From the NCBI RefSeq assembly GCF_000426245.1, contig NZ_AUEZ01000013.1, positions 62,001 through 126,000 of the forward strand: 64,000 nucleotides of DNA, read 5' to 3'. Position 1 is the stretch's first letter. Every line of letters begins with the position of its first letter. Shown one piece after another: positions 1 to 7,182 of this stretch. The position numbers were made by a program, and so were the translations under genes. Source of the DNA: Bradyrhizobium sp. Ai1a-2. GTDB taxonomy: Bacteria > Pseudomonadota > Alphaproteobacteria > Rhizobiales > Xanthobacteraceae. The notes under the pieces were generated by a model, which was given only the letters and a program-made list of their open reading frames with translations, made no database searches and was not told the origin of the DNA.

Positions 1-161
1 AGAAAGACGGCTTCGGTGACGAAGGGCCGCAAGGCTTCGCCGAGCGGCGGGATCGCGATGCCGATGAATACGAGCGCGGCGACGGCGCGTGTGCCCTGAC
101 GGGCGAGCCATGCGAGCGGCCGGACGATGGCGGTGATGGTAGCAGTCAAGGCAACAGGCAT
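1..161 (-). CDS. Partial membrane protein, N-terminal end only
   Basis: The reverse strand reads from an ATG at 161 through the window edge without a stop, giving about 53 residues beginning MPVALTATITAIVRPLAWLA. A hydrophobic stretch (VAALVFIGIAIPPLG) is followed by a loop, which suits the first membrane segment of a polytopic transporter. The pattern reminds me of bile acid:sodium symporter-like proteins, but this is only an impression from a short N-terminus. The rest of the gene lies outside the window. Confidence 0.5.
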   Translation of the reverse strand, partial: MPVALTATITAIVRPLAWLARQGTRAVAALVFIGIAIPPLGEALRPFVTEAVF

Positions 162-181
162 TGGCGTTGTCCTCGAGCCCA

Positions 182-313
182 TTCGGTTCTGATTGCATCA
201 GAACCGAAGCTCTCGGTCCTTTGTTTGACGCGTTTTCTGCGCAGATAAGTCTACGCAATCTGCGTAAACTTGATTGCTATGCGAACCGGCGTCCACTTCG
301 CTCGAAAACGCTT
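182..313. repeat. Dispersed intergenic repeat, family A (copy 1)
   Basis: A short hairpin (TTCGGTTCTGAT / ATCAGAACCGAA) is followed by a GACGCGTTTTCT ... GCGAACCGGCGTCCACTTCG ... CTCGAAAACGCT block. The same order occurs at 29359-29465, and the second half recurs at 10178-10255 and 41300-41384. This copy carries about 40 extra bases inside the second block. No coding sense is seen. The rest of 314-519 shows nothing recognisable. Confidence 0.7.
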
Positions 314-519
314 TAATGGAGCCGCAGCACGGAGAGACCTGTTGAGATAAGAACATGCGCCCGCCGGACTGCGGCGGCACTCGTTCATGTTTTGCTGATG
401 AGACAAGACGACGTGCCGCTCCTTAAACGGAGCGCCACCAGCGCGACGCAGTGAAGGTCAAGCAATCGTCCATGAGACTTGATTGGCATCGCGCGCCGTT
501 GTTGGCAAGAGGGACGGTG

Positions 520-642
520 TCGTCCTGGCGAAAGCCAGGACCCATAACCACCGAAATGCGTTGTGGCACGAGCAAGCGGTTACAGCTTCGCACATCATCA
601 ATGCCTGTGGTTATGGGTCCCGGCTCAAGGCCGGGACGACGG
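520..642. repeat. Large imperfect inverted repeat (rhizobial palindromic element)
   Basis: The left arm (GTCCTGGCGAAAGCCAGGAC then CCATAACCAC) is mirrored by the right arm (GTGGTTATGGG then TCCCGGCTCAAGGCCGGGAC). The arms enclose about 50 bases, and each ends in its own small hairpin. The same CCCGGCTCAAGGCCGGGACGA core recurs at 42836-42866. This is typical of intergenic palindromes in Bradyrhizobium. Short reading frames crossing it are not credible genes. Confidence 0.75.
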
Positions 643-681
643 CATCATTGCGGCCACGGAAGTCTCAAATGCCACTGCTTC

Positions 682-720
682 AAAAAACCAAACCGCCCGT
701 CTGCTTTCGCAAACGGGCGG
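682..720 (-). terminator. Rho-independent terminator after the DUF2852 gene
   Basis: On the reverse strand a GC-rich stem (CCGCCCGT paired with ACGGGCGG, loop about 11 bases) is followed by TTTGGTTTTTTG. It lies about 64 bases downstream of the stop of the minus-strand gene ending at 784, so it probably ends that transcript. Confidence 0.75.
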
Positions 721-783
721 CTCAGGGCCATCAGGTTTCTTGGGGGCATATCGCCTGAGGGCTAACTCAATCTGTTCGGCGAC

Positions 784-1281
784 TTAGCCTTGCGGCGGTT
801 GCTGCGGCGGCTCGTTCGGCGGAGTCGGACGGGTCCGATGCTGGTTCATGAAGGCGTCGAACTCTTCCTTGTCCTTGGCGTGACGCAGGCGGCTGAGGAA
901 TTCCTTGAACTCCTTCTGCTCCTCCTCGAGGCGCTGCAGCGTCTCGGCGCGATATTCATCGAAGGCGCGGTTGCCGCTCGAGGGCGGGCCGAAACCAAAG
1001 CCGAAGCCACGGCGCTCCATGCGGTCGCGCATGCGATCCATCTTGTACTGCATCCGCTCCATCTTGTTCTGCCAGCGATCCTGATCGTGGTGACTCCAGC
1101 AACCCATTTTTCTGCTCCCGAGTGTGTAAAAGAGAAGGGCAAGTCCGATCGGCCACCAGATGATGAAGCCGAGAATGGTCACCGCGATCCAGCCGGGGTG
1201 CCATGGGCTCTCAGACATGCGTGGGCGGTAGGATTCTTCCACGGGGCCGCGCCATCGATTGACATCTGCGGTGTAGGCCAT
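784..1281 (-). CDS. DUF2852 family membrane protein
   Basis: The product is about 165 residues. One hydrophobic segment (WIAVTILGFIIWWPIGLALL, about residues 30-50) is followed by a highly charged region rich in Met, Arg and Asp (KMERMQYKMDRMRDRMERR), then a coiled-coil-like Glu/Leu stretch and a proline-rich tail. This layout matches DUF2852 proteins of alphaproteobacteria, whose function is unknown. The ATG at 1281 is chosen because GGAGACGGAA precedes it directly. In-frame GTG 1296 and ATG 1293 lie upstream. A perfect inverted repeat (1315-1333) sits in its promoter region downstream of a TetR gene, suggesting that TetR controls it. A terminator follows at 682-720. Confidence 0.85.
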   Translation of the reverse strand: MAYTADVNRWRGPVEESYRPRMSESPWHPGWIAVTILGFIIWWPIGLALLFYTLGSRKMGCWSHHDQDRWQNKMERMQYKMDRMRDRMERRGFGFGFGPPSSGNRAFDEYRAETLQRLEEEQKEFKEFLSRLRHAKDKEEFDAFMNQHRTRPTPPNEPPQQPPQG

Positions 1282-1314
1282 TTCCGTCTCCATCACGGCA
1301 TCACGCCGTTGTGA

Positions 1315-1333
1315 ATGTAAATAACATTTACAT
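1315..1333. promoter_or_regulatory. Perfect inverted repeat, likely TetR operator
   Basis: ATGTAAAT-AAC-ATTTACAT is an exact 8-base inverted repeat with a 3-base spacer. It lies 34 bases upstream of the DUF2852 start, between that gene and the TetR gene. Its size and symmetry fit a TetR-family operator. Binding is inferred. Confidence 0.6.
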
Positions 1334-1386
1334 ACTTGGCCGATCCAATCCGAAAGTCAAGCGGACCCGCTGGGGGTGCGACAAAA

Positions 1387-1423
1387 TTATTTCGGCAATT
1401 TTATTTCGGCAATTTTATTTCGG
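1387..1423. repeat. Tandem 14-bp repeat overlapping a stop codon
   Basis: The unit TTATTTCGGCAATT occurs exactly at 1387-1400 and 1401-1414, and a third partial copy runs 1415-1423. The stop codon of the TetR gene (TAA, reverse strand 1417-1415) lies in the third copy. Each copy carries the same stop in a different phase, so the array acts as a stop cassette. Confidence 0.8.
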
Positions 1424-2110
1424 TTTGCCCCAAGGGCCAGCGGGCTTTTCGTCCACCGGCTCGGGGTTGCGCTCGGTGGGGAAGCCGAGACCGCGCAGAT
1501 AGATCAGCACTTCGGCCTCTAACAATTCTTCCGGCGTCATCGGCAATTTGCGACGCGCGGCGTCGCCGCGGCCGAACAGCGAAGCGACTCCGTGCGACAT
1601 CGCCCAGATGTGCAGCGCCATCATCATCGCCGGCGGACGCGGCACACCGGGCGGCGCCAAAGCCGCAAGCCGCTCGGCGGCGGCGCGAATGACTGCAAAG
1701 GCGCGCTCGCTTGCTGCCATCAATGCAGGCGTTGTCTCGACAGGAACGCCGGATTCGAACATCGCCGAGTAGAACGCAGGCTCCTCGCGCGCAAAGGCGA
1801 GATAGGCTTTCCCCACGCGCTCGAACGCGGTGATCGTATCCGGACGGCCGTCGTCCCACGCCTGTGTCAGGAGTTGTTCGAACTGCTCGAAACCGCGCTG
1901 GGCGATGCTCGACAGCAGTTCGTCGCGGTCGCGGAAATGCCGATAGGGTGCGGCGGGACTGACGCCGGCCATGCGCGCGGCATCGGCGAAGGTGAAGCCC
2001 GCCGGTCCCTTCTGCGAAATCAAATCGAGCGCCGCCTGCAGCAACGCCTCTTTGAGATTGCCGTGATGATAGCCGCGCTCGCCGCGGCGCTGATCCTTGC
2101 GCCAGCTCAT
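1415..2110 (-). CDS. TetR/AcrR family transcriptional regulator with WHG-type C-terminal domain
   Basis: The N-terminal helix-turn-helix spans about residues 15-60, with ALDLISQKGPAGFTFADAA then VSPAAPYRHFRDRDELL, the usual TetR recognition region. The rest is a helical ligand-binding domain of the TetR_C_33/WHG kind. The ATG at 2110 (MSWRKDQRRGERGYHHGN) is preferred because family members begin just before GYHHGNL. An ATG at 2140 would add ten residues. It is co-oriented with the DUF2852 gene downstream, and a palindrome lies between them. TetR proteins repress and are released by small ligands, but the ligand here is unknown. Confidence 0.88.
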   Translation of the reverse strand: MSWRKDQRRGERGYHHGNLKEALLQAALDLISQKGPAGFTFADAARMAGVSPAAPYRHFRDRDELLSSIAQRGFEQFEQLLTQAWDDGRPDTITAFERVGKAYLAFAREEPAFYSAMFESGVPVETTPALMAASERAFAVIRAAAERLAALAPPGVPRPPAMMMALHIWAMSHGVASLFGRGDAARRKLPMTPEELLEAEVLIYLRGLGFPTERNPEPVDEKPAGPWGKPK

Positions 2111-2199
2111 GTGAAAAGGTCTTACATGAGCTGGATGCAAAGGTCACTAGCGCCGGGGCGTCGCGTTCATCAAGATTAACGGCGCCCTCGGCCGAGTTC

Positions 2200-2290
2200 G
2201 TAGCCCGGGTGGAGCGAAGCGCAACCCGGGGACCGCTGTGTCTGCCTTTGCGAGCGGCCCCGGGTTACGCTGGCGCTTCACCCGGGCTAC
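2200..2290. repeat. Inverted repeat with GTAGCCCGGGT ends
   Basis: GTAGCCCGGGTGGAGCGAAG CGCAACCCGGGG on the left is mirrored by CCCCGGGTTACGCTGGCGCT TCACCCGGGCTAC on the right, with about 27 bases between. It fills the gap between the YCII gene (stop 2307) and the divergent TetR start. It is a dispersed palindrome of the kind common in this group and not part of a gene. Confidence 0.75.
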
Positions 2291-2306
2291 GGGGCTGGCG
2301 GCAAGA

Positions 2307-2672
2307 TCAACGGCCCGGGATCGGAAGCACCGGCATGATCTCCACGGAGTCGCCGGGGAAGATCGCGAAATGCGGGTGGTTCTCGAACAGTTTGGCGGCG
2401 GCCTCCTGCGAGGCGGCACGCACCACGGTGAACCCTGTCAGCTGGTTGGTGATGTCGGCGATGCCGTTCGCGTCGACTTTCTTGGTCTTGCCAAGCGGGC
2501 CACCCATCTCGACGATCACGCTCTGGTGCTTTTCGACCCAGGCGCCCCACGCCGCCATCCCCTGCTGCTCCTTGGCGCGCCGCTCGGCCTCCGGCAACGC
2601 GTGCCAGGCCGCCATTCGCGCGCCGTTCATGCTGCCGAGATAGACGGCGAGGAATGTATCGTTGCTGCTCAT
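2307..2672 (-). CDS. YCII-related protein
   Basis: This 121-residue alpha+beta ferredoxin-like protein starts MSSNDTFLAVYLGSMNGARM, with GGPLGKTKKVD in the middle and a C-terminal TVVRAASQEAAAKLFENHPH segment. That is the usual YCII layout of a strand, a helix and the phrase on gene-partner values. It lacks the DGPF tetrad seen in its neighbours, so it is a divergent member. The start at 2672 has GGGAGAAG just upstream. It is third in a minus-strand run of YCII genes, 41 bases after the previous gene, and probably shares the sigma-dependent promoter at 3742-3768. YCII proteins are often encoded with ECF42 sigma factors, and their biochemical role is unclear. Confidence 0.85.
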   Translation of the reverse strand: MSSNDTFLAVYLGSMNGARMAAWHALPEAERRAKEQQGMAAWGAWVEKHQSVIVEMGGPLGKTKKVDANGIADITNQLTGFTVVRAASQEAAAKLFENHPHFAIFPGDSVEIMPVLPIPGR

Positions 2673-2713
2673 TGTGCTTCTCCCTTGGGTTGAATTGACG
2701 GTTGGTTCGCGGC

Positions 2714-3133
2714 TCAACGGTGTGCCGACTCGCGCTGCAGTTCCTCGAAGCCGGCGGCTGCCTTCTGCACTTCCTCCGAGAAATCGCTCATTTCCTGCAC
2801 CTGGCGGATCTCGATGATCTCGTTCTCGCTGGCCGGGCATTGCTTGGCCCACTCGATCGCCTCAGCACGCGATGCCACGTTGATCATCCAGTAGCCGCCG
2901 AGCACTTCCTTCGATTCGGTGAACGGTCCATCGGTGACCACAGGCTTGCCGGTGGCGAAGGAGACGCGGGCGCCCGCCGACGGCGGATGCAGGCCATCCA
3001 GCGCGATCAGGACGCCGGCGTCCTTCAGCGCCTGGTTGTATTTCATCATCGCCGCGACGCGTTCCGGGTCGAGGTCGATCTTCGGCGGCGCGGTCTCGTA
3101 GCCGAGCGGGATCATCAGCATCATGAATCGCAT
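2714..3133 (-). CDS. YCII/DGPF domain protein
   Basis: The 139-residue protein starts MRFMMLMIPLGYE and carries the diagnostic segment VTDGPFTESKEVLGGYWMIN, the DGPF motif of this family. The AAAGGAACC ahead of ATG 3133 fixes the start. The small ferredoxin-like fold is expected to be cytoplasmic. It is second in the run 3652-2307, separated from the first gene by 105 bases that include a 20-base perfect palindrome. The run is inferred to belong to the ECF42 regulon by its shared upstream promoter. No enzymatic activity can be assigned. Confidence 0.9.
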   Translation of the reverse strand: MRFMMLMIPLGYETAPPKIDLDPERVAAMMKYNQALKDAGVLIALDGLHPPSAGARVSFATGKPVVTDGPFTESKEVLGGYWMINVASRAEAIEWAKQCPASENEIIEIRQVQEMSDFSEEVQKAAAGFEELQRESAHR

Positions 3134-3180
3134 GGATGGTTCCTTTGGGTGGGTAGAGGTCAGCGGCCTGAAGGATTCTC

Positions 3181-3200
3181 CGATGTGCAATTGCACATCG
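3181..3200. repeat. 20-bp perfect palindrome
   Basis: CGATGTGCAATTGCACATCG is exactly self-complementary and lies between two YCII genes, 48 bases upstream of ATG 3133. The adjoining TCGCGCTTCGCGCG is also palindromic, so this may be a dispersed repeat fragment and not a specific operator. Confidence 0.6.
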
Positions 3201-3238
3201 TAGCTCGCGCTTCGCGCGCCCCAGAATGACGGCGGGGG

Positions 3239-3652
3239 TTATCGTGTGGCGACCTGCGCGCGCAGGCGCTCTTCCTGCTCGCGCAGTTCGGGGGTCAATG
3301 CCTCGCCGAAATCCTCGGCGGAGAAAACCTGCCGGATCTCGATCTCGCCGTCCTCGAACGGGGCGCGCTTCATCCAGTCGATCGCTTCATCGAGCGAATT
3401 GGTTTCGATCAGCCAGAAGCCGGCGACGAGATCGTTGCTTAGGCTGAACGGCCCGTGGCTGACGCGGGGCTGAGCGCCGCCATAGCTCAGCCGCGCGCCC
3501 TTCGCACTCGGATGCAGGCCCTCGCCGGCCTGCATGACGCCGGCCTTGACCATCTCCTCGTTGAACTTGCCCATGGCGGCCAAAAGTTCCGTCGAGGGCA
3601 TCACGCCGGCTTCGGTGTCCGGGCTGGCCTTCACTATCACCATGAATCGCAT
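3239..3652 (-). CDS. YCII/DGPF domain protein
   Basis: The 137-residue product begins MRFMVIVKASPDTEAG and has VSHGPFSLSNDLVAGFWLIE at the position of the DGPF motif. Asp is replaced by His (HGPF), and the downstream GFW..E pattern is kept. Start 3652 is supported by GGAG nine bases upstream and by the conserved MRFM opening shared with the next gene. It is first of three consecutive minus-strand YCII genes. An exact TGTCGG-N17-CGTC promoter (3742-3768) lies about 90 bases upstream, so it probably heads an ECF42-controlled operon. Confidence 0.9.
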   Translation of the reverse strand: MRFMVIVKASPDTEAGVMPSTELLAAMGKFNEEMVKAGVMQAGEGLHPSAKGARLSYGGAQPRVSHGPFSLSNDLVAGFWLIETNSLDEAIDWMKRAPFEDGEIEIRQVFSAEDFGEALTPELREQEERLRAQVATR

Positions 3653-3741
3653 CGTCTCGCGCTCCGTTAGGGGGTCATTTGTATTGGTCATTGGTAGACT
3701 GGGTCGATTGCACCAGGATTGCGTAGGGCATTCCCAGATAA

Positions 3742-3768
3742 GACGATCGGGGTCTTGCCGCACCGACA
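3742..3768 (-). promoter_or_regulatory. ECF42-type promoter for the three-gene YCII run
   Basis: On the reverse strand a -35 TGTCGG (3768-3763), a 17-base spacer and a -10 CGTC (3745-3742) occur, with the -10 about 90 bases upstream of ATG 3652. The same two elements with identical spacing precede three other units near the sigma gene. Confidence 0.8.
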
Positions 3769-3823
3769 GGTTTTGCAAAATTATTCTGGAGGTAATTGCG
3801 GCAATTGGGCGCGGGCGGATGTC

Positions 3824-3912
3824 GTAGGGTGGGCAAAGGCGCGCCAGCGCCGTGCCCACCATCAAGCATTCCACCCGTGGTGGTGGGCACGCTAACGCTT
3901 TGCCCACCCTAC
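3824..3912. repeat. Inverted repeat with GTAGGGTGGGCA ends
   Basis: GTAGGGTGGGCAAAGGCGCG ... CGTGCCCACCA is mirrored by TGGTGGGCACGCTAACGC then TTTGCCCACCCTAC. The right end supplies the TAG stop (3911-3909) of the SnoaL-like gene. The strong hairpin between that gene and the next promoter could stop transcription. A half-copy (GGGCACGGCGC...TTGCCCACCCTAC) lies at about 7128-7161. Confidence 0.75.
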
Positions 3913-4286
3913 GCAGCCGGCGCGTTCATCTTGACGAATTTGCCATCCTTATAGGTCGCGCCAAAATAGACGTCGATGCGCTTTACCCTGTCGCCGTCGA
4001 ACGCAAAGAACTCGGTATTGCGGAAGCTGTTTCCGTCCCTCGCCGCGCAGCGATAGGTCACGAATGCCTCGTCGCCTTCGACAAAGATCCGTTCCAGCTC
4101 GTGGCTCGCGATCCAGCCGCTATCGCGCCAGCAGCGGGCGAAATAGGTCGGCTTGTCCAGATCGTCGTCATAGGGGCTGGTGAAATGGAAGTCGTCGGTG
4201 AAGGCCGCCTCGACGCGGTGGCGGTCGTTCGCCAGGTAGGCGGCGAAGATCGCGCGGATGATTTCGGCTTTATCCGTGGATGACAC
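3909..4286 (-). CDS. SnoaL-like / NTF2-fold protein
   Basis: The 125-residue product opens MSSTDKAEIIRAIFAAYLAN, then has VEAAFTDDFHFTSPYDD and a C-terminal FAFDGDRVKRIDVYFGAT, the classic helix-plus-curved-sheet order of SnoaL/NTF2-like proteins. It starts with GTG (4286-4284) immediately after the TGA of the upstream GST gene. The GGAG inside the GST tail serves as its ribosome site, so the two are translationally coupled. It probably forms a small-molecule-binding or isomerase-like pocket; the substrate is unknown. SnoaL-like proteins recur beside ECF sigma factors. It shares the GST promoter at 4984-5010. Confidence 0.85.
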   Translation of the reverse strand: MSSTDKAEIIRAIFAAYLANDRHRVEAAFTDDFHFTSPYDDDLDKPTYFARCWRDSGWIASHELERIFVEGDEAFVTYRCAARDGNSFRNTEFFAFDGDRVKRIDVYFGATYKDGKFVKMNAPAA

Positions 4287-4940
4287 TCAGCTCTCCTTCG
4301 GTACCAGCTTGAAATAGGGTTCCGCCTCCTTCATCACCCGCGCGAAGGAAGGGCGCGCCTTCAGGCGCTCGAAATAGGCGTGTAGATTCTCGTGCTGGTC
4401 CCCGAACGGCACCATCATGTTGCCGTAGAACAAGGACGGCGCGGCGGCGCAATCGGCAAGCGTGAACGCCTCGCCCGCCGCCCAGCCGCCGGGCGTCAAC
4501 TGCTCGTCGATGATGCGGTAGGAGGCGAGCAACTGCGCCCTCGCCTCCTCGACGCCAAACGGGTCCTTGCTCTCCGCAGGCCGCAGCCGGTCGCCGACGA
4601 TCCTCTGCATCGGGAGGTGCACATAGAGATCGTAGAAGCGGTCACGCAGCCTGGTCTGCCAGGAGAGGTCGGCCTCAGCCGGAATGAACTTGGTGCGGCC
4701 GGGATAGTGGCGGTCGAGATAGTCGATGATGACGCTGGATTCCGGCACGACCTGGTTCCGCGCATGGTCCTGCAGCACCGGGAAGCGCCCGATCGGCGAC
4801 AGTTTCAACAGCGCCGCGCGCTCGGCAGGATTGGTGAGGTCGACCAGATTGGGCGCGAATGGGATGTCGTTCTCATAGAGGGCGATGAGCACCTTCCAGC
4901 AGAACGACGCCAGCGGGTGATAATGCAGCGTGAGCGACAT
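4287..4940 (-). CDS. Glutathione S-transferase family protein
   Basis: This 217-residue cytosolic GST has an N-terminal thioredoxin-like domain (MSLTLHYHPLASFCWKVLIA; the SFCWK segment holds the usual Ser/Cys position). The glutathione-binding PVLQDHARNQVVPESSVIIDYL follows, with the conserved Pro and the E-S pair at about residues 58-75. The C-terminal all-helical domain has GEAFTLADCAAAPSLFYG, the GST N-capping signature. AGGAG precedes ATG 4940. It is first in a two-gene unit with the SnoaL-like gene. An exact ECF42-type promoter lies 44 bases upstream, tying it to the sigma factor. The likely role is detoxification of electrophiles. Confidence 0.92.
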   Translation of the reverse strand: MSLTLHYHPLASFCWKVLIALYENDIPFAPNLVDLTNPAERAALLKLSPIGRFPVLQDHARNQVVPESSVIIDYLDRHYPGRTKFIPAEADLSWQTRLRDRFYDLYVHLPMQRIVGDRLRPAESKDPFGVEEARAQLLASYRIIDEQLTPGGWAAGEAFTLADCAAAPSLFYGNMMVPFGDQHENLHAYFERLKARPSFARVMKEAEPYFKLVPKES

Positions 4941-4983
4941 GGAAACTCCTGTTGCCGGCGGTCGAACGTGCCGCCACAGGGAA

Positions 4984-5010
4984 GACGAAGCAGGGCCAGA
5001 GCGCCCGACA
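4984..5010 (-). promoter_or_regulatory. ECF42-type promoter for GST-SnoaL
   Basis: The reverse strand reads TGTCGG (5010-5005), 17 bases, then CGTC (4987-4984), with the -10 about 44 bases ahead of ATG 4940. The spacing and bases equal those of the other three sites. Confidence 0.8.
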
Positions 5011-5101
5011 TCGCCGCCGGATTTATTTCGCGGCCGCAGACCTTGCTTTCGTCGGGTAGACGGCGCAACAGGAACCAATATCGGAAAACATTGGAACATC
5101 C

Positions 5102-5890
5102 ATGACTTCATCTTCGGAGAAGGTCGCGCTCGTCACCGGGGCCGCACGCGGCATCGGGCTTGCCACCGCCAGGCGATTCCTCGCCGAGGGCTGGCGCGTG
5201 GCGCTATTGGATATCGAGCGCGAATTGCTGAACGAGGCGGTCACTGGCCTCAAGCAGGCCGAGAGCACGCTGGCGCTGCCTTGCGACGTCGCCGATGCCG
5301 CCGGCGTCGCTGCGGCATTCGACGCCGTGGAAAAGCGCTTCGGCCGGCTCGATGCGCTCGTCAACAATGCCGGGGTTGCGGTATTCGCGCCGCTGCTCGA
5401 GACCTCGGATGCGGACTGGAGCCGGATCCTGGCGGTGAATCTCACCGGGCCATTCCTCTGCGCCAAGGCGGCCGCGCCGCTGATGCGCGAGCATGGCGGC
5501 GGCGCCATCGTCAACATCACCTCGATCTCGGCGGTGCGTGCCTCGACGCTGCGCTCGGCCTACGGCACCAGCAAGGCCGGTCTCGCGCATCTGACCAAGC
5601 AGCTCGCGGTCGAGCTCGCCTCGCTCGGCATCCGCGTCAACGCGGTGGCGCCGGGCCCGGTCGACACGGCCATGGCAAAAGCCGTGCACACGGCGGCGAT
5701 CCGCGCCGACTATCACGACGCGATTCCGCTCAACCGCTACGGCCTCGAGGAGGAACTGGCGGAGGCGATCTTCTTCTTGAGCAGTGAGCGCGCAAGCTAC
5801 ATCACCGGGCAGATCCTCGCCGTCGACGGCGGCTTCGATGCTGCCGGCATCGGATTGCCGACGCTGCGCGGACAAGGGCGAAACGGCTAG
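5102..5890 (+). CDS. SDR family NAD(P)-dependent oxidoreductase
   Basis: This is a 262-residue classical short-chain dehydrogenase. It has the cofactor motif VTGAARGIG (about 11-19), D in LPCDVAD, NNAG (about 88-91), catalytic Ser in ITSISAV and the YGTSK pair (about 151-155), and ends with the ITGQILAVDGGF signature. Acidic D37/E39 after the second strand (LLDIERE) suggest NAD(H) preference. The length is normal. It is divergent from the GST gene with 161 bases between. Its stop overlaps the stop of the convergent phosphatase gene by four bases. It could oxidise an alcohol or reduce a ketone; the substrate is not evident. Confidence 0.93.
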   Translation: MTSSSEKVALVTGAARGIGLATARRFLAEGWRVALLDIERELLNEAVTGLKQAESTLALPCDVADAAGVAAAFDAVEKRFGRLDALVNNAGVAVFAPLLETSDADWSRILAVNLTGPFLCAKAAAPLMREHGGGAIVNITSISAVRASTLRSAYGTSKAGLAHLTKQLAVELASLGIRVNAVAPGPVDTAMAKAVHTAAIRADYHDAIPLNRYGLEEELAEAIFFLSSERASYITGQILAVDGGFDAAGIGLPTLRGQGRNG

Positions 5891-6456
5891 GGTTTTTGGT
5901 TCACCGCCACGACGCGCCAGCCATCGGCCAGGCGGTCGATCCGGGTGAGCGAGAGCGGATCGATCACGAACCGCAAGGCGTTTCCGGGCTGAAGGTCGAG
6001 CGCGATCGCGAGCACCGCGCGGATCGTGCCGGAATGCACGACCAGCACCGCATCGCCCGCCGGCAGCGTCGCAAGCCCCTGCTTCGCGCGCGCGATCTGG
6101 TCGACGAAGCTTTCGCCGCCGGGCGGCCGATTGTTCGCCGGCGATCGCCAGAACGCCTGATAGGCATCGCCGAGTTCGGCCGCGAGATCGTTGTGGCGCC
6201 GCCCGGTCCAGGCGCCGAAATCCTGTTCGCGAAAGGCCGCATTCTCGGCCGCGGTGAGCCCAAGCGCGGCCGCAGTCTGGCGCGTGCGGCGCGCCGGGCT
6301 GCAGATCGCGAACGCGCCTTGCGGCAGCCTCGCCTTCAGCGCGGCAAGGGCCGCTTCGTCGCCGAGGTCGGCTGGCGCGTCCGGGCCATGAATGACCCCT
6401 TTCGGCCCGTCGACCGGGGCGTGCCGTATCAGCCACAGATTGGTTTCGATGTTCAT
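5887..6456 (-). CDS. Histidine phosphatase family protein
   Basis: Near the N-terminus the sequence LWLIRHAPVDGP carries the RHG-type motif (RHAP here, the variant seen in CobC-like members) with the phospho-accepting His. CSPARRTRQTA supplies the Arg pocket, and VLVVHSGTIRA supplies the second catalytic His. The start is placed at ATG 6456 (MNIETNLWLIRHA) because family members begin a few residues before the RHA motif. An upstream ATG at 6510 would add an 18-residue hydrophobic tail without a good ribosome site. It probably dephosphorylates a small phosphoester. The 3' end overlaps the SDR stop by four bases. Confidence 0.85.
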   Translation of the reverse strand: MNIETNLWLIRHAPVDGPKGVIHGPDAPADLGDEAALAALKARLPQGAFAICSPARRTRQTAAALGLTAAENAAFREQDFGAWTGRRHNDLAAELGDAYQAFWRSPANNRPPGGESFVDQIARAKQGLATLPAGDAVLVVHSGTIRAVLAIALDLQPGNALRFVIDPLSLTRIDRLADGWRVVAVNQKP

Positions 6457-6668
6457 CTGGAAAGCCTGGGCCGGCGGCGCGGCGAGCAGCATCATGCAAG
6501 GGAATCGCATGCACGGGCCACTCTAGACGACATCTGCGCCTGCTGTCGCGACTTGCCCGAGGGCGATAACGATCCGCGGATGCGCGGCTCGGGCGCGCGC
6601 GCATGACAAAATCTTGCCGCATGCGCCGTCGTTAAATATGCAAAGGGAACGATCAGGGAGCCCCGCGG

Positions 6669-7118
6669 ATGCCAAGAGCGACGTCAAGGGCGGTGATCAA
6701 GGCGGCATTGATCGCAGCGGCGCTGCTCGCAGCGGGTTCGCTCGCGCGTGCCGAGGTCCGCATCCTGGCAAGCCCGGGCGGACAGGTCGAGCCTTTCATC
6801 GAATTGTTCGAGCGCGTGCGCGCCTCCGGCGAGCGCGTGGTGATCGACGGACCCTGCCTGTCGGCCTGCACGCTGGTGCTCTCCATGGTTCCGAACGATC
6901 GCATCTGCGTGACGCGGCGCGCAGTGCTCGGCTTCCATGCCGCGCGTTCGGTCGACAAGAGCGGACGCTTCTATGCCGAGCCGGAGGCTTCCGAGGCGGT
7001 GCTCGAGGCCTATCCGACGCGGGTGCGCGGCTGGATCGTCAGCCACGGCGGATTGACGTCGCGGCTTCTGTTGCTACGCGGGCGCGAGCTCTCGGCGATC
7101 TATCCGCGGTGCCGGTGA
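6669..7118 (+). CDS. Secreted protein with ClpP/crotonase-like fold signature
   Basis: The 149-residue protein has a clear signal peptide (KAALIAAALLAAGSLARA, cleavage near residue 28). The mature part reads VRILASPGGQVEPFIELFER, VVIDGPCLSACTLVLSMVP and AVLGFHAARS. The glycine-rich strand, the SAC at the position of the SppA/ClpP nucleophile and the following GFHAA resemble periplasmic COG3904-type proteins. No Asp/His catalytic partner can be asserted. GGGAG precedes ATG 6669. It is a single gene, and the protease role is only inferred from motif order. Confidence 0.75.
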   Translation: MPRATSRAVIKAALIAAALLAAGSLARAEVRILASPGGQVEPFIELFERVRASGERVVIDGPCLSACTLVLSMVPNDRICVTRRAVLGFHAARSVDKSGRFYAEPEASEAVLEAYPTRVRGWIVSHGGLTSRLLLLRGRELSAIYPRCR

Positions 7119-7182
7119 ACGGGAATGGGCACGGCGCTTGCGCGCCCTTGCCCACCCTACGGCCCTACGGCCACAGCGTCGC

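Noticed and set aside
198..380. Short minus-strand reading frame in the family A repeat
   Set aside because: It consists wholly of repeat sequence and has no motif or ribosome site.
451..787. Three overlapping forward frames across the 520-642 palindrome
   Set aside because: They are translations of an inverted repeat and a terminator, with no protein-like composition.
5204..6622. Very long minus-strand frame (472 codons) opposite the SDR and phosphatase genes
   Set aside because: It is a GC-driven shadow. The SDR and phosphatase frames have complete family motifs.
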